Shown piece after piece: positions 25,301 to 38,400 of a DNA stretch of 64,000 nt; positions within the stretch are counted from its first letter, which is position 1; each line of letters opens with the position of its first letter. Under the pieces are notes generated by a model, which had not been told where the DNA came from, did no database searches, and saw only the letters and a program-made list of their open reading frames with translations. Made by a program: the position numbers and the translations under genes. The stretch is from NCBI GenBank assembly GCA_002633025.1, contig NMRB01000901.1, forward strand, positions 69,639 to 133,638, given 5' to 3'. Source of the stretch: Notospermus geniculatus. Taxonomy: Eukaryota > Nemertea > Pilidiophora > Heteronemertea > Lineidae.

Positions 25301-28300
25301 TCACGTCTCTGTGAAGAGCAAAAAAAAAGGTTTCAAAAGATAAGATTAAAGATCATGCTTACTCCTCCTTGGCCTTCTGTAATTTTTCCCAATATTCATC
25401 AAACTCCTTCTCTAGCTTCTTCTTCTCATCATCCGTCACTTTACCGGTTTTCGGCTGCTCCTGATCCGGGGGGACCGTCAGACTGTGTGTCAGAACGGAC
25501 AACACATCGTGATCGTCTGGAATCAGATTTGAAATGTGCGGTTCAGAATTAGAGGGAGCAATTTTGTTTGCTTCGCTGACGTTTAAGTATCGTATTGTAT
25601 TTGTATGTTTCCATCAGGGCCGAAGCCATAGCATTATTGGCCCTGGTAAGTATGGAAGAGGCCATCTCAAGCTACTCATGTTCCTCACTTGGATGGGGTC
25701 TTTTACTTGCCCTTGCAACGGCACAAGGTACAAGGCACCACGGCTTATGTCGCAAGTGACAGACTGAAGAGCCAGGGATGATATTCCATATGGACCGGGC
25801 TAGATTTGATCCCGGGACTGCGAACCCACAAACCGCGGATGAAACAACAGTAATGGAAATGCGGCTTTACAGTGTGAGTGGAGGAGTAAAAAAGTTCTTA
25901 CCTGCAAGGCCACCAGTTGCTGCCGACACCCCAAAGTAACCTTCCTTGGGTAGTTCTACGTTATCTGCTCGCATACACAGTTCATAGTCCTCATCATTGG
26001 TCGACATACCGGAGTGGAAATAGACCTGTAGGGAGAATAGGTCGTCAGAGTTTATTGTGTTGTATTTTTCCATCAGGGCCAAAGCCATAGCATTATTGTC
26101 CCTGATTAAAGAGGCCATCTCAAGCTACTCATGTTCCTCACTTGGATGGGGTCTTTTACTTGCTCCTTGAGTTCCCAGAAAGGTTTCTGGAGGGGCAACT
26201 GTGTTGTATTTTTCTGTCAGGGCTGAAGCCAAAGCACTATTGGCCCTGATAGGTACAGAAGAGGCCATCTCAAGCTACTCATGTTCCTCACTTGGATGGG
26301 GTCGTTTACTTGCCCTTACAAAGGCACAAGGTACAAGGCACTACGGCTTACTGTCCCATGCGCTGGACTAAAGATTGTATTTGTATTTGTATTAGATTTT
26401 TCCAACAGGGCCGAAGCCTAAGCATTATTGGCCCTGGTAAGTACGGAAGAGGCCATCTCAAGCTACCGGTACTCATGTTCCTCACTTGGATGGGGTATAT
26501 AATACTTGCCCCTACAAAGGTACAAGGTACAAAAGGCCTGGGAGTGAATTTGTTAAATAAGTATTCAGAGGACCAGTGGAGACTAGCTTTACCTGTAGGA
26601 CATTCTGGTAGTACTCGATCTTTGCTCTGACCGGGAACGGTTTGTTTCGGAAGTCACGCAAACAACCGCCGAGTTGCTGGTTGGAGCCATCACTGGAAAA
26701 GAAGGGAAAGGGTCACAGTAACTTAGGAGCTAAGAGTGGAGCGCCAGCTTTTGGCCTCTGTAATACGGACTCCTCAATTCAGGACAGATTTTACCAGTGA
26801 GAAAGTAGTCCAAATTGGAGCGGTGCCACTGTATTTCTTTTGTATTTGTACCCGGTATTCGATTTTTACGTCAGGGCCGAAGCCATAGCATCATTGGCCC
26901 TGTTAAGTACGGAGGAGGCCATATCAAGCTACTCATGTTCCTCACTTGGATGGGGTCTTTTACTTGCCCTTACAAAGACACAAGGTACAAGGCACCACAG
27001 CTTACTGTCCCATGCGATGGACGTGAAGAGCTAGGGATGATATCCCATATGGCCCGGGCTGGATTCAAACCCGGGACCTGCCGCTTGCTGAGCAAATGTG
27101 ATAACCACTAGGCCACCAGGGTTGTATTTCTTGGTAAAACGAACATACGAATAAGATTTTTTTCTCACCTATTATGGTCGTATTTCTTTGTGCCATCATT
27201 ATTCATGGCCATGATATACGGGTTGTTATGTTGGGCGTCGTTATCGAATGAGTCGAAAAAAATGGCGAGACCTTTCCACTGGTCAATGTTCCCGAATACA
27301 GGGCCATCTTTTCCTCGCTCATCTGTGTACCAAAATGCCTTGAAAAAGAGAAAGAAATTAGTCTTTTGAGGACGCTGTCTCGCCGAAAAACGTCCAAGTC
27401 CAATAACATGAATAAGGATGTAATACTTTTTATTCATGCTTATTAAAAAGTTCTATATGCAAAGGAACAGGCACTAATTCAAGGGATGTAGTTTACGGGT
27501 ATTTTCGACCCTGGTTGGGTTGAAAATGAGGGCATCGCCTCTTCTCCACGGAAAGATGTCGCTGCGACCATATCAGGGCTTTTCCTTGTCTTCAGGACGT
27601 CATCTCCGTGGCAATGTGAGGTGCGAGCATGAAGCCACAACGTCACGGTAGTATGACGTTGACGTTCCGGACAACGTCACAGTGGAAAAGTTGATACGGT
27701 CGCAGCGCCATCAAATGGTAGAAAAAGAATGGCTACCTCCCCATTTGTGAAATTCGAGAGATTCGGAGACAACTATACTTTTACTATTGATGTTGTTTAT
27801 CAAACACCAAAAGCAGGCACTTGTCGCAAGTGATCATCACTGGTCATCAGTTTACTCTAAGTATTATCACTGCTGTTCATTGTAAACCTGCATCGACATA
27901 CATGTCAGCTGTTGTGTTGTAAGGGCACCTTTTCTCGGTTGCGACAAGCACCTGCTTTTGCTCGAGCGGGTCAATATTTGAACGAAATACATAAATATTC
28001 GTAGTAGTTTTCTGCCGGCTCTAGTCGCAGGTAGACAAATAAGCAGCCTAGTAGACATGACGACAGACTCCATAGGACTTCATCATTGTCACATCTGGAC
28101 CATTTACAAGTGATTTTATCAAAATATTTTCCCATTTTATCGACATAGTCTCATGTTCTATTATTCAGTACAAATCATTGAACATGGGCAATAATTGTAA
28201 CAGCTGTCGCGACGGCATTATGGGGCTGTCACAGCAGTTGCGCACACCCTGAATGAATAGGCCACAGATCACCTGTTGCTCTTGATAATTATCAAAGTGT

Positions 28301-30734
28301 GTACAGCTGGGATTGGATGGGACCTGACAGTCTTTTTCACAGATCGGGATAAAATGTAATCCCACAGATACACGTACATGTAGGCCTAATTCAATAGAGT
28401 AATGTAGGGTATTGAAAGTCGACGAGAAAAAATTCCAGCTGGTGGGTGATGGAATTACACAAAAAGTTTTAATAGGATACCTCGCAAGCTGTCGGCAGTA
28501 GAATTGATTGTGGCAGTAATCATACATGGTGGCATGTTTTATTGGCTTTTCCAAGAACATAGCACATCCCCTCCTAAAAATGTGACCTCATCTCGCAAAA
28601 GTAGGTGCAAGTCGCAAACAAGGAAAGGGCTAATCAGGCCGTTTGTTGTGAGGCGAGCAAAAAACTGCTCGCCTAAGAACAATAGAAAATTCTATTGTTC
28701 TCAGGCGAGCAGTTTTTTGCTCGCCTCACAACAAACGGACTGGCTACATGTAATGGCCTTATTACAACACAATAGCTGAAATGTACGTCTCTGCAGGTTG
28801 ACAATAGTAGTGGACAGCAGTAATAATAGTTGAGTAAATTGATGACCAATGATGATCACTTGTGACATGTGCCTACATGTACTTTGGTAGACTGTGTCAC
28901 AAACTACAAAATGCATGGTGGAAAAAGCTGCAGCTTGCCTTCTCTGACGTCACAATGGTCACGTGACTGCAAAGCATCGGCCATCTTAGCTGTCAAATGG
29001 TCGGCGATGTCAGATGACCTCAGCACTGTCACGTCATGAATTTTGACGTCAAGATCTGTGTGTTGACGTTGTGTTCATGTCTGACGTCGCCTGACATTTG
29101 GACTGCCAATATGGCGGCTTGTGTCGTCATGGAAATGTGACGTCACGTGAAGAACCTCCCTATACCACATACAACGTAACTGACACCTCCCTGTGAGCCA
29201 TAAGACGCCTCTCCACGTGAGAGTTTTCTCGCGAAAGTTGGCTCTCTATGGGCAATTCAACTGTGAGCAGTTGTTTCTGTCATTGATCCCAGCGTAAGCC
29301 ATGAGGAACAAATAATGGTGAATTGCCCATTGTGAGCCAACTTCTGCAATAAAACTCTCACGTGGTGAGGTGCCTATACCCATGTCTGCAAGTCAGAACC
29401 TACGTGCACTACAGTACGTTGCACCATTGACCTCCCTTTATCCGCGTACCTTCCTCGGACGTGGCGCGGAAGGTATCCTTCAGTTCATCGCGTATAGGTA
29501 TGGTACGGGCACGTCACGCATCTCTGTTGCGTGACGTCGGGTGAATGACGTTACGTCTTCACTGCATGCCTTCCATGACGCCGCGCCACGTCCTTGGAAG
29601 ATACGAGGATGGTACGAGAATGACGCTGCATGTGGTATGCGGGTGGTGCGTGGTGCGGAAGGGAGGTCAATTGTGCAATGTACTGTATCTCATCTCTGTG
29701 TGGATACTTACCAGCCCGTCTGCGCCAATACGTCCCCGTCCAGTGACGCGGAATTTCAATTCCACTTCCCAGAAATTGTTTGTATTTTTAATTTTATTCC
29801 AGACAGCACCTTTTTTACTTCTCAGGGATGGGGTGACCCTAATAGACTCATCGCTGGCGATGGCATCTGAAAAAGAATTCGTACATGTATTTCCATCAGG
29901 GCCAAAGTCGTAGCACTATTGGCCCTGGTAAGGCCATGTAAAAAAAAATAATTGGTTAGCATCCCCTCCCGCCATGGAAATCACCCCCCTCCTCAAAAAA
30001 ATTTTTATTTTTTATTTTCAAAAAAATCTTTCAAAAACTGCCAAAAGAGTGATAAAATTGTAGGCTGGGATGCTTAAATAAAACAACACAGTTTTAAAGG
30101 ATAGAAAGTAGTTTTTGTTTCAATTCATACCTATTTACCTTTGAAATTTCCCTCAGGTCGCCATGATTACCATGNCAAAAGCACTGAAAATGCATGAAGA
30201 GAACGGTTTGGAAACTGTTGTTTACAGATCTACCACTTGCCGGCGCTGTGATATGCGCGCGGCGTGAAATTCAGACTGATAAAAAATAAAAATAAATTTG
30301 GCACGGCGCCGAAAATTGGCGCGGGCGGAGGACGATAAACTAAAGATTTTTTTTGCTTGCCCTTAAACCGTTTCAATATCAAATGGTTATTAAACATCTT
30401 ACTAACTCAGGTAGGCCTATTATCAAATCAAATGCAAATGGCATGAATGAAACTTCACACTACAATGTATACTATAGGCCTACAATGTATACCAATAGTA
30501 TGCACTATACGGTACATACGTGTACAATCTGCACACATATGGAACTGACGCCAACAAAAATCACTTACGTCCGGTGTGTTCCCAAAACGGGACGGTCCCA
30601 TCTTTGGAGACAAGGTGGGGACCCTTAAAACTGTGCTTATATTCAAATCGACGGTGAGGTAGCTTATAAGAATTTGCGGAAATCGTGAAACAAGCAGCCA
30701 GAACCGCAAACACTAAATTCATGTGGCTCGCCAT
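22353..30734 (-). CDS. LMAN1: ERGIC-53 / LMAN1 L-type lectin cargo receptor, complete, 11 exons
   Basis: Encodes the mannose-binding cargo receptor that cycles between ER and Golgi and exports glycoproteins. Coding exons (high to low): 30569-30734, 29712-29866, 27169-27338, 26593-26692, 25902-26025, 25363-25516, 25122-25182, 24527-24783, 23857-24004, 23013-23119, 22353-22389. All junctions are GT-AG and in frame, giving 492 residues, close to the family's usual length of about 510. The start ATG sits in AACATGG and opens a signal peptide (about 1-22). The lectin domain (about 28-250) keeps the GADG aspartate (D105), the Ca/sugar residues of FDSFDND (D136, F138, N140) and H162/D165. A charged coiled coil (about 311-353) and a nine-glycine run (359-367) follow, then C452 and C457, a membrane helix (about 459-477) and a short tail ending KKFY. 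Its introns are full of SINEs and inverted-repeat elements. Family identity is very secure; exon edges are by eye. Confidence 0.95.
22425..22655. repeat. Minisatellite in the last LMAN1 intron
   Basis: About ten imperfect units built on CAGCTCTTCCATCAGAC, spacing about 20-35 bp. It lies between LMAN1 exons 10 and 11. ORFs crossing it are products of the repetition. Confidence 0.8.
22735..22940. mobile_element. MITE family I copy
   Basis: Ends contain ACTGCCGTTAGAGGCC and its inverse. The inner arms contain AAATTTGACGTCACAGA-like CRE motifs. Further copies: 31668-31855, 33450-33568, 43785-43972, 49078-49245, 54333-54535. Confidence 0.82.
23168..23812. mobile_element. MITE family A copy 3, heavily interrupted
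   Basis: Reverse copy in LMAN1 intron 9. Its two ends (GCAAAAGTATGTGCTTGTCGC and GACAAATGCCCACTTTTGC) are separated by about 480 bp of inserted fold-back material at 23210-23695, including the element shared with 14790 and 58795. Confidence 0.72.
24091..24335. mobile_element. MITE family B copy 2
   Basis: TAGACCATTCTCAAATTGAC at the left with an inverted right end, in LMAN1 intron 8. Confidence 0.82.
24803..25047. mobile_element. MITE family B copy 3
   Basis: Inverted ends around AGATCTGCGCACTTTCGCC, in LMAN1 intron 7, about 20 bp upstream (in gene sense) of exon 8. Confidence 0.82.
25612..27122 (-). mobile_element. Cluster of five S2 SINE copies in LMAN1 introns
   Basis: Copies at about 25612-25840, 26066-26165, 26208-26375, 26391-26560 and 26862-27122 all share GGCCGAAGCCATAGCATTATTGG and GGAAGAGGCCATCTCAAGC in one orientation. 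Full copies have the tRNA-like head at the right (minus-strand GGGTTTGAATCC). Other copies in the window are at 318 and 29888. Confidence 0.85.
27806..27962. mobile_element. MITE family A copy 4, uninterrupted
   Basis: Compact copy with both ends (CAAAAGCAGGCACTTGTCGC and inverse). It serves as the empty reference for the insertions seen in the other copies. In LMAN1 intron 2. Confidence 0.85.
28593..28887. mobile_element. MITE family A copy 5, interrupted by a palindrome
   Basis: Reverse copy in LMAN1 intron 2, split near the left end by the 100-bp palindrome at 28639-28738. Confidence 0.78.
28639..28738. repeat. Near-perfect 100-bp palindrome
   Basis: Arms CCGTTTGTTGTGAGGCGAGC... and exact-looking inverse meet at CTATTGTTCT/AGAACAATAG with almost no loop. 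Confidence 0.88.
28938..29158. mobile_element. CRE-rich MITE family J
   Basis: Inverted ends built on TTCTTCACGTGACGTCA with several further TGACGTCA words inside. Copies: 32602-32712 (deleted), 34570-34760, 49968-50195. Confidence 0.78.
29209..29372. repeat. Fold-back, CCACGTGAGAGTTTT arms
   Basis: CTCCACGTGAGAGTTTTCTC...TTGGCTC...GGGCAATTCA and inverse halves, in LMAN1 intron 2. It is followed by a second fold-back at about 29400-29690 (TTGCACCATTGACCTCCCTT arms). Confidence 0.72.
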
Positions 30735-32448
30735 GTTGGAAGTGACCTTGTTTCCAGGAGCGCAAGCAGACGACTGACACGCGATCGATATCGGAATTTT
30801 TTGTCATGCGGTACTGGGGGCGGGGTTGGACACGAACTTCCTGTTTTCTAGTCTCGCTCAGCCAGACCCTCGGTTAGTCTCGCGCAGCGGAGCGAGATCA
30901 GACAAACTCGTCCCCAGTGGGTTTACGTTCCTACAACACCACTGGAAAGGGCTGACGACTTCAGGAATACTGCGCATGCGCAATCTACTAATTTTGAGGC
31001 GAATCACGCCAAGGCCGTGGCATGATGTTCGCAACAAACCATGCTAACTATTCGTTTGAAATTGCTCTAATACTCAAACAACTTCGTGTTTTGGGAGTAT
31101 TAAATGGCCCTTTAGGCATATATGATGTTTTTCAGTCACCGAAGAACGAATTATTGTGTGAAACAAACATTTTGGCACGCTGCCAGCGGCTGACCAGAAA
31201 TTTTGGTCAGGTCGTCAGCCCTTTCCAGAGATATCTTCGGATGAAGTAGATCTGGGTACGAGATTGGAGATCAGAGGCTGGCGGTGCGAGACTACCTGTT
31301 TTCAACCTGGAGACTGGTTCCCGTCTTTGCCACTCCACTCCGCGGCGCTCGCTCCACAACGCACAGTAAACGCGCGTTAATATGGCAAAAACGCAAGAAA
31401 AATAACTGGATCTTCCCTTCTAGACAATATGCTAGGCCTTTTCAAACGCAAAAGTTTGTTCTTTAGTAATAACAGACCTTCTCCGAGTGAAAACGTGTGA
31501 AATTATTTGTCCGAGTTTTATTGGCCCATTTCTGGCGCGGGAAATTCAAAGGCTGGCACAAAAGGGATACGCCCGCACAACAGTCACTTGGCAACGCTCT
31601 TGCTCATAACAAGTGCAGGTAGGGCCTAGTTTTTCTTGCGTTCATGAGAAAATGGGAACTTCAGAGGCCCGGGTTCAGAGGCCGCCTGTCCTCGGAACGT
31701 CACAACGTCAAAGACGTAACCATGGCCTCCACATCATTATGAATAACGTCGTGTCGTGGATTTCTTCTCTGTGACGTCAAATTCCATGACGTTAGGCCTA
31801 TAGACTGCTAACTGGTGGTGGCATTTAACGGCAGTAAAGTTTCCCATTGAGGCAACTACGAGTGTGCAAGGACTGACCGGGCCAGGCGGGTCACCTATAC
31901 GACAGTCCTGCGTGAAGGTAAAGAAGACAATGGAAAAAAGGCATGGAAAAGGCAATGAGTAGCCTACAAAAGTATTTTACATAAATATACATATCCAAAC
32001 TTACATTCATTATTGCTGAGGGGTCAAAGTCATATCCTTCATCAAGCTCCTTTTTAGTTGTATATTTAAAGGAACAGGACCGTTTTGAAATTGACATAAA
32101 CTAGAAAGATCTGCGCACTTCCGCAGAAATCTCAACCATAGCCTCGGTCTGAAACTCAATGACGTGACACAGACAACCACACAGCAGTGAGGGTGACGTC
32201 GAAGACGTTGCGTCAGAGTGACAGTCGACCATTGCTGAATCATGGATTGCGTCAAGTCAAATGGTTTAAGATCGTCAGATCGAGGTTCTGGTTGAGATTT
32301 CGGCGGAAGTGCGCAGATCTGCGAATTTGAGAATCGTCTATAGGCCTCATTTAATTAGATTTTATTCATCAACTACATTTTTTTTACATTCTTTGATCAA
32401 AAGTGTTACATCTTTATACAATATGCAGGTTTTTAGAGGGACGTTAAA
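30735..32448. other. Intergenic region between LMAN1 start and the Ig receptor 3' end
   Basis: Should hold the LMAN1 promoter. It contains a fold-back at about 30855-31275 (arms with GAAAGGGCTGACGAC), MITE family I at 31668-31855 and MITE family B at 32075-32340. No clear TATA box or ER-stress element was seen. Confidence 0.55.
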
Positions 32449-35400
32449 TTACAGTTCATAAGGCGAGACAGTTTCTTCTTTGTGTCTCAGGTCAGAGTAG
32501 GTCTGTGCGGCAATTACATCTGGCTGGAAAAGGAAAAAGGGCATACGTGTAACGTATATTATTTGGATCAGAAAATTTAACGACAGTACTGCTTTAATGG
32601 ATATAGAGATTCTTCACTGACGTCACAATGGTCACGTGACTGCAAAGAATCGGCCATGTTGGCCATCAAAGTGGCCGGCGACGTCACAATGGTCACGTGA
32701 AGATCCTCTAGATAAAATGTAGATGAAAGTTTTGGCCCTTGCTTACCGTGATGTTCAGCTCGGCATATGGGTTCTCGTTTAAGTCACTGGGTTCAGCATA
32801 ATCACCTAAAAGGTACAAAATTTCAATGAGGCCATCGTTTGCTTAATAATCAAAGAGGTTCTCCTTCACAAAATTTCTCTTCCATAGTTTACAGCAGAAA
32901 TCCCCTCTTCAAAGTTCAAAGTTCGCCGCACTTGTTCCAATAACTCACTGCCCATTCTGTCCGCAGTGGGGTTCCCCGCATAACCTTTTTTCCCGACAGG
33001 GCGGCGCTCTGAGCGGTTGTACCGAAGACGTCAAAAACAGAGCAAAGCAACGTAATGACGTCGCGTCACGACGTCCTTGACGCAGTGCAACACGGACGAG
33101 ACGTCGAAAAAAGGTACAACCGCTCACAGCGCCTCCTAGCGGCGGAAGTTCTACAGGTTCCTCATTGATTTGACTGGCAATCACCATGATTCGGGGCACA
33201 CTCAACAAACACTCTAAGTAGGCAAACCAAATATTTTGCTTCTCATAGGCCTACCTTCATCAGTAGAAGTGACATTCATATATTCGGGTTCTTTATTCCC
33301 AAGGTTAAGGTCATGAGCCTCGTTCTCACCTCCTCGTGTGGTACCAGGGTTTTCTCCAGCTGCAAGAAAAACTCATTCGCAAGAGAGAAAAAAGCATTGT
33401 GGTTACCATGGTTACTTGGTAATGGACTCTGTTGATTGTAATACTGCACACTGTACGCCACGGCTTCGCGTCATTATGGATGACGCTGTGGCGTGAACTT
33501 CTCTGTGACGTCAAATGTCATGACGTTCTAGGACCGATAACTGGGTGGTGGCCTCTAACGGCAGCTCCCGTTGTCATTCGCCCAAACCAAACCTACCCTC
33601 GAATGCTGGGTTAATGTTGGCATACATCGGCTCCATTTTGTTTCCTGTTGTATTTCTCAATGCTATATCACTTTGTTCCTTCTTTGAACCTGAAAGGAAA
33701 AGTGGCACTTTCTGTCAACAGTCGGCGCCACCGGCGATGATTGCCTCATTCTCCAATACTTTTGCCTTTTGCCCCAGTGTTGGAGAATGTATGATACAAT
33801 ACAATGCACACGTGGATACCCTTGGAACGAGAGTTACATGTACTCCAAATGAGGCGAGGTTGATAAGCGGTAATTTAACAACATTGTCAACAGAGGTCTC
33901 CCTTAACACGGGTATGAGCGCAGGATAGGGGACTAGGAACACCGAGGCGCTTTAACAAAACGTTTTTCAATGAGACACGAGTCGAGATATTTTCTTCGTC
34001 CTCACCTGAAAAACAAGCCATGTTCCTTCGATGAAGTATGACAACAGCAACAATAACAGCCACAACCACCAAGATCGCGATTACTATTCCAACTATCATC
34101 CCGACATTGGTTCCACCTCCGCCTGTTACGCCAACGTTCACCCCAATAGTGGTGCCACCTTCTGTACTTTCTATAACAGGTTTTGAGCGAAACACGAGCT
34201 CTTGTCCGTCAAACACTTCCAAATACAGGACAAGGACACTCTTCGCCATGTCCGACCCCTCGATCACGAAGCTCGTCTCTCCAACTGTCCTCGTCACGAC
34301 GTGATACCGACAGATATTCGAGTTATCTATGCGACAGTATTTGATTTGAAGTGTCGTGTAAGAACGATGAAGGGGAATCCATTTCGCCGTCAGTGTGATG
34401 CCATGCCGTTTGACGTAGACCAAAGTTGTGTTTGGAGGAACTGCAATTAACAAGAAATTGAATACAATAAACAACGTATTGTTTTAAGGATACTAAGTTT
34501 GTACATACACGCAGCCTCTGCGTTTCAGCTTATCTATTTTTGGTTTCAGGTATCGCCATGACAACCTATACATAGATGTTCTTCACGTGACGTCACATTT
34601 CCATGACGACACGACACCGCCATATTGGCGTCAAAATGTCAAGCGATGTCACGCCATGAACACAGCGTCAACATAGAGATTTTGACGTCAAAAAGTCATG
34701 ACGTGATAGTTTGACGTCATCGCTGGCCATTTGACATGACGGCCGAAGAATGTCTACATGTAATAACTGCTTCCGTTTCATTACACTGCTAGCATCATTT
34801 TTACCCTGAACTCCTAGTTTTACACTTATTTCGTAAACTCAACACTTCTATGATTAATCTAAGTTTTACCAACAATGGTATGGGCATGATAAATTCTGTT
34901 GATATTAAACGCACCTCCTTTTATTATTCTAAAGGTAAAAACTGAGATCCCGACATCGTTGACTACTTTAGCGGAGTACTTCCCGTAATCATCCAAAGAA
35001 ATAACTTTTTTAGACAAGGTGTAGGTCGTATCGTTGACTTTTGAGGCATAAAATCCTTGATCGGTCGCCGGTCGATTGTAGAATTGATCAAACCATGATA
35101 TATTTGTGGGTGGTGGGTTCGCAATCACGTGCAGAACGAACCGCACACTCTCCGATGGTGTGCGGAAGACCGTGAGAACCTTTGGGAAGTCTGGGTTCCA
35201 TTTGGCCTTGTCTGAAAATGATGACGAGTCCATAAAGTTCATGCCAACATTGTTAAACCGGGGAGGTGCAAATCTGGTGGTACACCAGTGGCCAGCTGGT
35301 GACCCGCCGTGAAAATTTCATGTTTGACCTACGATAAATTATTCTTTATTAATTGGTCCAGGAATTCATCGGCACTGGCAGCCCCTGCATACTAGGCCTA

Positions 35401-38400
35401 CCGCATACCCCAGAATATTAGAACCTTTTCAGAACCATTTGCTCTTACAATAAAGAACCCTAGGGGTCTTTGCTCCTGAAAGAACCCTCTACGGGTTCTA
35501 TCACTGGGTTCCGAGGGGTTCTTAAAAGAACCCTACCTTTTTGGTTACAGAATGTTTCACGGTGTCTCATGGTCGTTCATTGGCCTCTGCAGTTACTTAC
35601 ACAAAATATCAATATTTGTGGAAGCAGCAGCGACACCTCCAGGCGAATAATTGGCGACCTGACATCGATATGGTCCAGTCTGTGTATACTTCACTGCCCT
35701 GACCGTATATGTTCGTGATTTTTCATTCTGTATTTCCTTGTTATTATAGTACCAACTAGAACTATATGTTGTTGGGTTGCCTCCGCTGGCTTCACAGGTT
35801 AATGTGACGTCATCCCCTTCTTTCACATTCTTTGGGTTTGTTGATAGCGAGACACTTGGAGGGTCTGAAATGATGAAAGCGACGGTGTGTGAAGGTTTTT
35901 AGCCGACTAACGGTGCAGTTTCTAGGGTCTGGCAAACCATTGCTGAATGAGCAGCTCATGTGAGTTCTACTGAAAGGTTTCAGGATAGACTGGGGTTGAA
36001 GTGTAAAGTCGGATGACACCTCTACCGTTGTTGATATCAGACTAAAAAAAAACCCAGACTTAATTATATGTTATATTGCGCTAAAGGAAATAACGGAAGG
36101 GGGTGTCATATTCTACTTACAATATACCGTGATGGTCACGTCTTTTTTCCAGCTTGTTTGATCATTTATCTTACATTCATACTTGGCCTGGTTATCTTCC
36201 TTTCTTGCCTTGAATGTCAGCTGATTGATGTAAATTGTGCCGCCATCTGAGGCTTGTCGTGTGTCTGTTGTGACACCAGATGTGATCTGCTGGTTATTCC
36301 TATACCATGATATAGTCCCAGGTGACCCGGAGTTACTGCTGTCTGTCTCACACTTCATGCTGACACTACCACCAGCTGTGATATGCGTGTTTGGCTTGCT
36401 TACCATCTTCACATTTGTAGCTGACCCTGGAATGAGAACAATGAAAATAAATTACATGTATTGAGAAATTAAAACGTTGATGAAACGCTGATTAGATGTT
36501 TGACTATTCTGTATTTTTCCTTCAACAAAAGCAGTGGAAACATTGCTATGTACATGTAATGTTGTAGTGTTCTTTTGAAGAGGCGATTGCGTGTATGAAT
36601 TAGATTACATTGATATAGATAACTTACATTTTACATTCATTGTTGTCCAAGCATCTGATGTAAACTCGTGCCCCGCCAGGCCATAGGATGCCCTGCATCT
36701 AACCTTGACGCCGTTCATCGCCTTTGTTGCTGTTATGGCTAAATCACTGATCCTGATCTTTCCACCATATGCCCCATTCCTCTCTGATGACGATATTCCA
36801 GCTGTTATATCTTGCCACGATGATCCTATATACATGTACCACTTTATGCTGGTTATAGGGTTACTTTCATCCGTCTCGCATCGAAATATTTTCACCTTAC
36901 CAACCTGGACGGCAGCAGTTGGGTTATTAGTGAAAAACACCTTGGTATTTGGAACTGGATAAAATCAAAAGAAAACAAAAATTCGGTTAATGATGCAAGT
37001 AGGTTAAATTCCAGCCTTTCGGACCTGACGACAATCATATTGCAGCTTGTGACGGACTTCGAGCGAGATCCATTCAGTGGTGTATTTGCAAAACCGTGTG
37101 CAGAAGTTGAAAATTGGAGGGACCCATAGAAAGAAAGAAATCCCGAGAAATAAATATGTCCACCACCGTGAGGTGTGGAGGCCATAATAATTAATGAAGG
37201 AAATGAAGAAGGGAGTTTAATATTCTACTTACAATGTACTGTGATGGTCACATCTTTTTTCCAGCTTGTTTGATCATTTATCTTGCATTCATACTTGGCC
37301 TGGTTATCTTCCTTTCTTGCCTTGAATGTCAGCTGACTGATGTAAATTGTGCCGCCATCTGAGGCTGGTCGTGTGGCTGTTGTGACACCAGATGTGATCT
37401 GCTGGTTATTCCTATACCATGATATAGTTCCAGGAGAGCCAGAGTTACTGCTGTCTGTCTCACACTTAATGGTTACACTACCACCAGCTGCGATAGGCGT
37501 GTTTGGCTTGTTTACCATCTTCAGCTCAGTAGCCGACCCTGTAACGATGTAACGTGGCCATTGGTTGTCCACAATAATGGCATTACTATTAATGAAGTTC
37601 GTATATATATATACCAGTGACCGTTTAGATACGATTTTAGGATGTTGATGAAGTGTTGATACTAATGATCGTAATTTCCTTCAGCCGAAAGACGTGAAAA
37701 GTTGCTGAATAATTTTATACACTTCCAATCCAGAAGGTAGTCGCGTAAATGAATAGATTATCATATTTCATAATACTGTAGTTTGCTCACATTTTACATC
37801 CATTGTGGTGTTAGCGTGTGTTGTAAATTCGTGCCCCGTCAGGTCATATGTTGATATGCATCTAACCGCGGCGCCGTTCGTCGCCTTTGTTGCTGTTATG
37901 GCTACATCACTGATCCTGATCTTTCCACCATATGCCCCATTCCTCTCTGATGACGATATCCCAGTTGTTATATTCTGCCATGATGATCCCACAAACTTAT
38001 ACCATTTTACATGTATGCTGGTGATAGGGTTACTTTCATCCGTCTCACATCGAAATATGTTCACTTGACCAACCTGGACGGCAGCAGTTGGGTTATTAGT
38101 GAAAAACACCTTGGTATTTGGAACTGGATAAAATCAAAAGAAAACAAAAATTCGGTTAATGATGCAAGTAGGTTAAATTCCAGCCTTTCGGACCTGACGA
38201 CAATCATATTGCAGCTTGTGACGGACTTCGAGCGAGATCCATTCAGTGGTATTTTCAAAACCGTGTCCAGAAGTTGAAAATTGCAGAGATCTATAGAAAG
38301 AAAGAAATCCCGAGAAATAAATATGTCCTCCACCACCGTGAGGTGTGGAGGCCATAATAATTAATGAAGGAAATGAAGAAGGGAGTTTAATATTCTACTC

